A stretch of DNA of 8,482 nt, taken from positions 1-8,482 of the forward strand of contig SBEK01000171.1 of the NCBI GenBank assembly GCA_009668925.1. Direction: 5' to 3'. Both the position numbers and the translations under genes were made by a program. Under the pieces are notes generated by a model. The model saw only the letters and a program-made list of their open reading frames with translations. It did not search any database and was not told where the DNA came from. Position 1 is the first letter of the stretch, and each line of letters begins with the position of its first letter. The DNA comes from Deltaproteobacteria bacterium (GTDB lineage: Bacteria > Desulfobacterota > Syntrophia > Syntrophales > Smithellaceae). This document shows positions 1-5,285 of the stretch, piece after piece.

Positions 1-1383
1 GGCTTTGAGCAGATCAACGATCTCGCAATCGCTGTAGGGTTTTTTCGGGTCTTCCTTGCCAACCAGCTGTTTTATTTCTTCTTTAACGCTCTTGGAGGCT
101 ATATTTTCGCCGGATGTTCTCTGGATGGAACTGCCGAAGAAATACTTCATTTCGAAGATGCCGCGATGCGAATGCATATACTTGTTCGTCACCACACGGC
201 TGATGGTGGATTCATGCATTTCCACGTCATCCGCGATATTTCTCAGCACAAGCGGTTTCAGATGGTCTATCCCGTAGTCAAAGAAATCTCTCTGATGCTT
301 CACGATGCTTTCGGCGACTTTATAAATCGTTTTCTGCCTCTGCTGAATACTCTTAATCAGCCAGGTAGCGGACTGCACTTTATCCCGAATGTATTTTTTG
401 CCGTTTTCTTCTTCCGCGTGGTCCCGTCCCCCAACGCCGGCCATAATTTCGCGGTAGAAATTGCTGATCCGCAGGCGCGGCAGTCCATCATCATTGAGAA
501 TGATTTTGTAGTCGTCGCCTGCTTTCACGACATAGACATCCGGAATGATCGACTGGACTTTTTCTTCCGAGTAGATGGCCCCCGGCTTGGGATCCATCTT
601 GCCGATCAGTAAAACGGCAATTTCAACTTCCCGAAGCGGAACCTTCAGCTTTCGGGCGATATGAACGTAATTCTTCAGTTCCAGATCTTTGAGGTGATCC
701 CGGATAATCGTTTCGAGAAGCGGATTTTCTTTTGCCAGCATCCGGGCTTGAATCAGCAGGCATTCCTGAAGATTTCGGGCCGCTACCCCGGAGGGATCGA
801 ATTCCTGAACTCTTTTCAGGACCGCCTCCACCCGGTCTTCACCGACGTTCTCGAGCTTGGCGATTTCCTCGACGGTCGCGCACAGGTAGCCGTTCGGGTC
901 CAAATTGCCGACGATCTGAGCGCCGATACGCATCTCGTCTTCCGTAAAAGGCGACAACTTCATCTGCCACATCAGGTGCTCGGTGAGCGATGGGCTTTCC
1001 GTCAACACATTGTCCAGGGTGGGGGCATCCCCGTCGGCCCGGTCGTAGGAAACGCCGACGGGCCCGTAATCCTCCAGATAGTTATTCCAGTCGAATTCTT
1101 CGCGACCGTCTCCCTCGCCGGTCAGCTCCGCCGTATGCTCCGGAACTTTACTTTCTTCTTTTTCGATGGAGTGGACGTCCTCTTCGACCTCCGAGCGCAC
1201 TTCCTCGGGGCTGGCCTCATCCGGCGCCACCTCTTCCAGGAGCGGATTTTCTTCCATTTCCTGGGTGATCGTATCCACCAGCTCCTGGCGCGACAAGATC
1301 AGCAGCTTGATCGCCTGCTGCAGCTGCGGCGTCATGATCAGCTGCTGGGATAATTTCAGATTTTGTTTTAATTCAAAAGCCAT
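1..1383 (-). CDS. rpoN: RNA polymerase sigma-54 factor RpoN, C-terminus cut by the window edge
   Basis: Sigma-54 directs RNA polymerase to -24/-12 promoters that need an ATP-driven enhancer-binding activator. The visible 461 codons begin with the typical region I (residues 1-50: MAFELKQNLKLSQQLIMTPQ, then a Gln/Leu-rich helix), followed by an acidic linker (about 51-100), the core-binding domain (about 120-320, with DPSGVAARNLQECLL at 196-210), and the DNA-binding domain with the helix-turn-helix (about 379-400, HESTISRVVTNKY) and KYFF (413-416). The reading frame leaves the window at DLLKA, just before the expected RpoN box (ARRTVAKYR), so about 20-30 residues are missing by truncation, not decay. 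The start follows lptB by 26 bases and is fixed by homology of the N-terminus; no strong Shine-Dalgarno is seen, so translation may be coupled to lptB. lptB-rpoN adjacency is common in proteobacteria. Confidence 0.97.
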   Translation of the reverse strand, partial: MAFELKQNLKLSQQLIMTPQLQQAIKLLILSRQELVDTITQEMEENPLLEEVAPDEASPEEVRSEVEEDVHSIEKEESKVPEHTAELTGEGDGREEFDWNNYLEDYGPVGVSYDRADGDAPTLDNVLTESPSLTEHLMWQMKLSPFTEDEMRIGAQIVGNLDPNGYLCATVEEIAKLENVGEDRVEAVLKRVQEFDPSGVAARNLQECLLIQARMLAKENPLLETIIRDHLKDLELKNYVHIARKLKVPLREVEIAVLLIGKMDPKPGAIYSEEKVQSIIPDVYVVKAGDDYKIILNDDGLPRLRISNFYREIMAGVGGRDHAEEENGKKYIRDKVQSATWLIKSIQQRQKTIYKVAESIVKHQRDFFDYGIDHLKPLVLRNIADDVEMHESTISRVVTNKYMHSHRGIFEMKYFFGSSIQRTSGENIASKSVKEEIKQLVGKEDPKKPYSDCEIVDLLKA

Positions 1384-1409
1384 AATCGCGCGTCACACAT
1401 CCCTGCCGC

Positions 1410-2132
1410 TTATAAGCAAAAGTCTTCGCCAAAATAGATTTTTCTGGCGAGTTCACTCTGGGCGATGACTTCCGGCTCCCCGTGAACAAGGATCGCCCCT
1501 TCATTAACGATGTAGGCACGGTCGCAGCAGCAAAGCGTTTCCCGAACGTTATGATCGGAAATAATGATTCCAATGCCTTTATTTTTCAACTTTTCGATAA
1601 TCTTCTGGATGTCGGCCACGGCCAGCGGATCAATGCCGGCAAACGGTTCATCAAGGAGAATATACTTCGGGGATGTAACCAGCGCCCGGGTTATTTCCAC
1701 CCTCCGTCTTTCGCCCCCGGACAAAGAATAGGCGTGATTCCTGGCCAGGGCGGTGAGATCCAATTCGCCCAGAAGCTCCTTTAGTCTCTCCCGCCTCTCG
1801 TCTTCGTTTATATCAAGTGTTTCCAGAATAGCCAATATATTTTCTTCGACGGTCAGTTTCCGGAAAATAGACGGTTCCTGGGGCAGATAATTCAGCCCCT
1901 TGCGAGCCCGCTTATACATCGGATATTTGCTGATATCCTCGCCGTCCAGAAATATCTCGCCGCCGTCCGGCTTGATCAGTCCGACAATCATGTAAAATGT
2001 CGTCGTCTTTCCGGCGCCGTTCGGTCCCAGAAGTCCCACAACCTCCCCCGGTGATATTTCCAGATCAATCCGGTCGACCACTTTCCGCTTATTATAAATT
2101 TTTATTAATCCCCTTGCCGCTAAGTGACTCAT
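1410..2132 (-). CDS. lptB: LPS export ABC transporter ATP-binding protein LptB
   Basis: This is the cytoplasmic ATPase of the LptB2FGC complex, which extracts LPS from the inner membrane and pushes it along the Lpt bridge. The 240-residue length is normal. Visible motifs are Walker A GPNGAGKT (36-43), Q-loop Gln85 (YLPQEPSIF), signature LSGGE (137-141), Walker B ILLDEP (158-163), D-loop AGIDPLAV, and switch His194 (SDHNVRET). The C-terminus KIYFGEDFCL matches the conserved tail of LptB rather than other ABC ATPases. The ATG has GGTGG 8-12 bases upstream. It lies 32 bases after lptA and 26 before rpoN, so it is probably co-transcribed with both. An odd detail is three consecutive cysteines (201-203). 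The membrane partners LptF and LptG are not in this window. Confidence 0.97.
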   Translation of the reverse strand: MSHLAARGLIKIYNKRKVVDRIDLEISPGEVVGLLGPNGAGKTTTFYMIVGLIKPDGGEIFLDGEDISKYPMYKRARKGLNYLPQEPSIFRKLTVEENILAILETLDINEDERRERLKELLGELDLTALARNHAYSLSGGERRRVEITRALVTSPKYILLDEPFAGIDPLAVADIQKIIEKLKNKGIGIIISDHNVRETLCCCDRAYIVNEGAILVHGEPEVIAQSELARKIYFGEDFCL

Positions 2133-2164
2133 TCTCCATCCACCGGCTCTTTATACGAACCTGT

Positions 2165-2719
2165 TTATTTTTTATCCTGAGGTTGAATGATGGCCGTGAC
2201 CCGTCCGGAATTCTCCGCGGGGCATTGTTCGACTTTCCCGCGATTTTCATTGGCGTAAATGACGACCCGGCAGCCTTTAATGATATTCTTACCCTGCTGC
2301 AAAACGGGGTTTCCCGTCATAATGAACTGTCCGCTTTCCTGATAATAAACGGCTTCGTCGCCCGTCGCCGACATGTCTTTTTGCGAAATGCTGACATGGC
2401 CTTTAAGCTCGATTCTGTCCAGATCGCCCGCAACTTCAACTTCCTGCTTTCCGATTTTTTCCTTCTTCCCGTTGGATTTTTTGTAATAGACGGAAAGGTT
2501 ATCCGTCTTAATGATGATATCGCCTTGCGTGGCAACGGCGTTTCCCGAAAAAACGATCATCCTTTTTTCCTGAAATGCTTCCATCTTGTCTGAAACAATC
2601 TCAATGGGCGCACCTTTTCGCATCAGGCTCTTCTGGTCAAAACCCATCTGGGCCGCGGCATTCGAACTCACGGCGACCCAAATAAACAAGACAGCCATAA
2701 AAATTCTTTTTATAGTCAT
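2165..2719 (-). CDS. lptA: LptA, periplasmic LPS-bridge protein (OstA-like)
   Basis: LptA forms the periplasmic beta-jellyroll bridge that passes LPS from LptC to the outer-membrane LptD. From the ATG at 2719 the product is 184 residues. It begins with a Sec signal peptide (MTIKRIFMAVLFIWVAVSSN followed by AAAQ; likely cleavage near residue 23). The mature part is an OstA-like domain (about 38-155) of short alternating beta strands, such as IEIVSDKMEAFQEKRMIVFSG and a later VVIYANENRGKVE. The frame also opens five codons earlier at a TTG (2734) that overlaps the lptC stop. I prefer the ATG because it gives a clean signal peptide and has GGA six bases upstream, while the TTG has no ribosome site. 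Two cysteines (150, 166) near the C-terminus could pair in the periplasm; this is speculative. It follows lptC by 11 bases. Confidence 0.92.
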   Translation of the reverse strand: MTIKRIFMAVLFIWVAVSSNAAAQMGFDQKSLMRKGAPIEIVSDKMEAFQEKRMIVFSGNAVATQGDIIIKTDNLSVYYKKSNGKKEKIGKQEVEVAGDLDRIELKGHVSISQKDMSATGDEAVYYQESGQFIMTGNPVLQQGKNIIKGCRVVIYANENRGKVEQCPAENSGRVTAIIQPQDKK

Positions 2720-2730
2720 ATCACGTCCGA

Positions 2731-3285
2731 TCAATGAATTTCAGCTTTGACGTCGGAAGAAACGGTCAGTTCTCCCTTATTCATGAGAATAGACAAGCCG
2801 ACTCCCCGCATTTTGATCCGTTTGCTTTCCATGGCCACGGGGGCATCGGTGTAGATCCGTTTTTGAGCGTCGCTGTATCTCAGGTAATCGGTCGTAAACC
2901 GATCACCTTCGCTGGATGTAATTTGCACATGCCCTTTTATTTCAACATCCTTTTTGTCCGTCAGCATCTCGCCTTGGTCACCCTTCATCATAAATATCTT
3001 GCCGTCTTTCGTGGTTAATTTTATTTCCACCTGATCAAACACGGCAAGATTCTGCCTTTTTTGATATTGCGCGCTTTTGGCTTTCACTTCCCACCGGATC
3101 ATGTCCTGGCCGACTTCCGTATAAACAAAATCCTGTATTCGAACATCCGCTTCATTCGGCAATATTTTTATGATATCCGCTTTTTTCCCTCCGGTCACCT
3201 GCATGACGGCGAAAATGATCGCGGCGGCCAGCACGGCAACAATGAGAACGACTGCAATTACTTTTGTTTTCTTAGCGAGTTTCAT
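2731..3285 (-). CDS. lptC: LptC, membrane-anchored LPS transport protein
   Basis: LptC is the bitopic inner-membrane protein that receives LPS from LptB2FG and hands it to LptA. The 184-residue product has a short Lys-rich N-terminus (MKLAKKTK), one membrane segment (about 8-30, VIAVVLIVAVLAAAIIFAVM), then a periplasmic LptC/OstA-like beta domain. Recognisable stretches are RWEVKAKSAQYQKRQN (64-79) and DVEIKGHVQITSSEGDRF (113-130). The length fits the family. The ATG has a strong GAGGAG at 3288-3293. It is followed 11 bases later by lptA and then lptB. Upstream lies a 147-base gap with a good sigma70-like promoter, so this may be the first gene of an lptCAB-rpoN transcription unit while also receiving read-through from kdsC and the transporter. 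Confidence 0.93.
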   Translation of the reverse strand: MKLAKKTKVIAVVLIVAVLAAAIIFAVMQVTGGKKADIIKILPNEADVRIQDFVYTEVGQDMIRWEVKAKSAQYQKRQNLAVFDQVEIKLTTKDGKIFMMKGDQGEMLTDKKDVEIKGHVQITSSEGDRFTTDYLRYSDAQKRIYTDAPVAMESKRIKMRGVGLSILMNKGELTVSSDVKAEIH

Positions 3286-3291
3286 CTCTCC

Positions 3292-3387
3292 TCAGGGCCC
3301 GCCGCGAATATCGGGAGCCGAGCTTTCATTCTTATACCATTCGCCATCGCCGCTGTAAAGTGATTCGGGGATAAACGGCCCCGGCAT
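3292..3387 (-). CDS. Possible 31-residue small ORF before lptC (doubtful)
   Basis: An ATG at 3387 opens a 31-codon frame (MPGPFIPESLYSGDGEWYKN and 11 more residues, ending RGGP) that stops at a TGA inside the lptC ribosome site. AGGGTG lies six bases upstream of the ATG, a fair Shine-Dalgarno. The frame stays open back to the transporter stop codon and is the same frame as both the transporter and lptC. I recognise no family. The composition (Gly, Pro, Trp, Tyr, acidic residues) looks like a soluble peptide or the tail of a lost gene. An open run of this length is quite possible by chance, and a promoter match overlaps it. Alternatives are a leader-like peptide coupled to lptC, a gene remnant, or noise. 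Confidence 0.2.
   Translation of the reverse strand: MPGPFIPESLYSGDGEWYKNESSAPDIRGGP
3331..3359 (-). promoter_or_regulatory. Candidate sigma70 promoter for lptC-lptA-lptB-rpoN
   Basis: Read on the minus strand, TTTACA (3359-3354) and TATAAG (3336-3331) are separated by exactly 17 bases. Each hexamer matches its consensus (TTGACA, TATAAT) at five of six positions. Transcription would start near 3324, about 40 bases before the lptC ATG. The site lies in the 147-base gap after the transporter gene. This is a sequence match only; it overlaps a possible small ORF, so chance similarity cannot be excluded. Confidence 0.55.
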
Positions 3388-3432
3388 CGTGAACACCCTG
3401 TCGCGAATGATATTGCACCAAAGGAAACACCG

Positions 3433-3762
3433 TTAACCGGAAATTTTCAGGCCGATAACACCGGCAACAATGAGCAGAAAGGATAAAACTCTCATCATCG
3501 CCGCCGAATCATTAAAAGCCAGAACGCCGATCAGAAAAGTCCCGGCCGCACCGATTCCCGTCCAGACCGCGTAGGCGGTTCCGATGGGGATGGACCGCTG
3601 CGCCAGCCATAGAAACAGCCCGCTTGCCGCCATGCAAACGACGGCTATCAGGATAAAAGTCACACGATACGACGTCGTTTGAGACAGCTTGAAGCCCAGC
3701 GGCCAGCCGATTTCCAGAAGGCCCGCGATGAGCAGGTAGATCCACGCAAATACCATTTCCAT
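3433..3762 (-). CDS. Small multidrug resistance family transporter, Gdx/SugE guanidinium-exporter type
   Basis: This 109-residue, four-helix membrane protein belongs to the SMR family, which works as a dual-topology dimer exchanging protons for a cationic substrate. The helices are at about 4-25, 33-53, 58-80 and 86-107. The essential glutamate is Glu17 (AGLLEIGW). GTAYAVWTGIGA (61-72) and the tail VAGVIGLKIS (99-108) resemble E. coli SugE/Gdx more than EmrE, so guanidinium export is the best guess; quaternary-ammonium export is possible. I chose the ATG at 3762 because it has GGTGGGG just upstream. A longer in-frame opening to 3876 would overlap kdsC and add a non-family extension. It sits between kdsC (40-base gap) and lptC, an unusual place. 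No guanidine riboswitch fits in the 40-base gap. Confidence 0.88.
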   Translation of the reverse strand: MEMVFAWIYLLIAGLLEIGWPLGFKLSQTTSYRVTFILIAVVCMAASGLFLWLAQRSIPIGTAYAVWTGIGAAGTFLIGVLAFNDSAAMMRVLSFLLIVAGVIGLKISG

Positions 3763-3802
3763 ATCCCCACCACAAGAAACGTTCGTGATTGTGCCCGCTG
3801 GA

Positions 3803-4342
3803 TTACCTGAGATCCGCAAACTCATAACGGTCCGCAACCTGGGACCAATACCCCTGGGCCACGAGCAGCATTTCACAGACTTCTCTCACTGCCCCCTGCC
3901 CTCCTTTGCTCTTTGTAACATGATCAACGGTCTTTTTCACCAGATCCAGCCCATCCGCGACCGTTGCTGCAAAGCCGACCATTTTCAAAACGGGGATATC
4001 GACGATATCGTCGCCCATATAGGCGATGGCATCCGGAGTCAGGTTGTTCTTGGCCAGGATTTGCGTGAAGACTTCTTTCTTATTCAGGGCCCCCTGGTAG
4101 ATTTCCTCAATTTTCAAATCGCGCGCCCGCCGCTCCACCACCGGCGATGTACGGCCGGTGAGAATGGCCACCTTGAGCCCGTAACGCTGAATCATGACGA
4201 GGCCGTGGCCGTCCCGAACGTTGAATTGCTTCATTTCGCAGCCGTCTTTATCCATAATGATTCCGCCGTCGGTCATCACGCCGTCCACATCCAGAATCAG
4301 CATCTTGATCTTTTTCAGTTTTTCCCTGATGGTCTTTTTCAA
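3803..4342 (-). CDS. kdsC: 3-deoxy-D-manno-octulosonate 8-phosphate phosphatase KdsC
   Basis: KdsC removes the phosphate from Kdo-8-phosphate, the step after KdsA in Kdo synthesis. It is a cytoplasmic, HAD-superfamily phosphatase, usually a tetramer. The 179-residue product has motif I LDVDGVMTDG (17-26; nucleophile Asp18, acid/base Asp20), motif II LTGR (61-64, Thr62), a motif III lysine near 88-89 (ALNKKE), and motif IV GDDIVDIP (110-117; Asp111, Asp112). GGQGAVRE (147-154) is a typical KdsC C-terminal signature. It has no cap domain, as expected for this family. The start is TTG at 4342, supported by AAGGA seven bases upstream (4350-4354); the first in-frame ATG, codon 14, would begin only four residues before motif I. 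It lies 89 bases after kdsA. Confidence 0.95.
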   Translation of the reverse strand: MKKTIREKLKKIKMLILDVDGVMTDGGIIMDKDGCEMKQFNVRDGHGLVMIQRYGLKVAILTGRTSPVVERRARDLKIEEIYQGALNKKEVFTQILAKNNLTPDAIAYMGDDIVDIPVLKMVGFAATVADGLDLVKKTVDHVTKSKGGQGAVREVCEMLLVAQGYWSQVADRYEFADLR

Positions 4343-4349
4343 TGAGATT

Positions 4350-4354
4350 TCCTT
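4350..4354 (-). promoter_or_regulatory. Ribosome binding site supporting the TTG start of kdsC
   Basis: Read on the minus strand, AAGGA lies seven bases before the TTG at 4342, within a wider AGGAAAGGA. This decides in favour of the TTG over the internal ATG at codon 14. Confidence 0.65.
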
Positions 4355-4431
4355 TCCTGAAATCGTTCATATCCTTTTGTCTTCTGACAAATGCCGCAGC
4401 CTGAAAGTGCTCTTTTCAGCCGTCTCAATGT

Positions 4432-5262
4432 CTACAGTCTAACAGCCTTTCTCACCGTTTCATCGATGCGCTTCAGCGTGGTCAGCATCTCTTCCAGAGA
4501 ATTCAGGTAAAGCGAATTGGCGCCGTCGCACAGAGCTTTTTCCGGATCGGGATGGACTTCCATAAAAATGCCGTCCACACCGGCCGCCACCGCCGCACGC
4601 GCCAGATACTGCACCATATCCCGTTCCCCGCCGGAAGCCGTGCCGGCGCCGCCCGGCAGCTGCACCGAATGGGTCGCATCAAAAATCACCGGATAGCCCA
4701 TCTTCCTCATGATCGGCAGGGCCCGCACATCAAACACCAGATTATTGTAACCGAAGGAAGCGCCGCGCTCCGTAATCAGAATATTGTCATTGCCGGCGGC
4801 TTTGATCTTTTCGATGATATTGGCCACATCCCAGGGCGCCAGAAACTGCCCTTTTTTGACGTTGACGATCTTCGCCTTCTTCGCGATCTCCACGACAAAA
4901 TCCGTCTGACGGCACAGAAAGGCGGGGACCTGCATCACATCCAGAATGCCGGCCGCCCGGTCGATTTCTTCAAACCGGTGCACATCTGAAAGAACCGGGA
5001 CGCCGATTTTTTCTTTGACGTTCTTTAGAACTTCCAGGCCGGCCGCAAGTCCCGGTCCCCGGTAAGAATGGATCGATGTCCGATTGGCCTTATCATAGGA
5101 AGCTTTAAAAACGAAAGGAATGCTTAACTTCGTTGTCAATTGCTTCAGATAGGATGCTATTTCCATCGCCGCCGCTTCATTTTCGATGACGCAGGGGCCC
5201 GCGATGAGAACGAATCCGGCCTGATTGCCGAAGGTCAGATTATCGAGTTTCACGTGTTTCAT
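4432..5262 (-). CDS. kdsA: Kdo-8-phosphate synthase KdsA (2-dehydro-3-deoxyphosphooctonate aldolase), metal-dependent class
   Basis: KdsA condenses phosphoenolpyruvate with D-arabinose 5-phosphate to give Kdo-8-phosphate, the committed step of Kdo synthesis. The 276-residue (beta/alpha)8-barrel protein shows AGPCVIE (21-27), FKASYDKANRTS (52-63), SDVHRFEE (92-99), PAFLCRQTD (113-121), VNVKKGQFLAPWD (133-145), GASFGYNNLV (167-176), FDATHSVQLPG (194-204) and EVHPDP (235-240). Cys24, His198, Glu235 and Asp246 match the Aquifex aeolicus metal ligands Cys11, His185, Glu222 and Asp233 with a constant offset of 13. E. coli KdsA, which needs no metal, has Asn in place of the Cys. The ATG at 5262 has AGAGGAG six bases upstream. 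An upstream in-frame opening to 5337 overlaps the TPR gene and is rejected. It begins 23 bases after that gene's stop. Confidence 0.97.
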   Translation of the reverse strand: MKHVKLDNLTFGNQAGFVLIAGPCVIENEAAAMEIASYLKQLTTKLSIPFVFKASYDKANRTSIHSYRGPGLAAGLEVLKNVKEKIGVPVLSDVHRFEEIDRAAGILDVMQVPAFLCRQTDFVVEIAKKAKIVNVKKGQFLAPWDVANIIEKIKAAGNDNILITERGASFGYNNLVFDVRALPIMRKMGYPVIFDATHSVQLPGGAGTASGGERDMVQYLARAAVAAGVDGIFMEVHPDPEKALCDGANSLYLNSLEEMLTTLKRIDETVRKAVRL

Positions 5263-5268
5263 GGATGA

Positions 5269-5275
5269 CTCCTCT
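5269..5275 (-). promoter_or_regulatory. Ribosome binding site fixing the kdsA start
   Basis: Read on the minus strand, AGAGGAG ends six bases before the ATG at 5262. It lies in the short gap between the TPR gene stop and kdsA, and it selects this ATG over the 25-codon longer opening. Confidence 0.8.
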
Positions 5276-5285
5276 GCTCCCAATT

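Noticed and set aside
1408..1417. Palindrome GCTTATAAGC over the lptB stop codon
   Set aside because: It is too short and AT-rich at its centre for a terminator, with no U-run before rpoN.
2720..2734. TTG start for lptA overlapping the lptC stop
   Set aside because: It has no ribosome site, and the ATG five codons later begins a clean signal peptide.
3763..3802. Guanidine riboswitch before the Gdx-like gene
   Set aside because: Only 40 bases separate it from kdsC, and no conserved riboswitch core was seen.
3763..3876. N-terminal extension of the SMR transporter
   Set aside because: It overlaps the end of kdsC, has no membrane or family character, and the ATG at 3762 has its own ribosome site and gives the normal family length.
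4375..4425. Terminator between kdsA and kdsC
   Set aside because: A CTGAAA/TTTCAG pair could form a six-bp stem with a seven-base loop, but it is weak and is not followed by a U-run.
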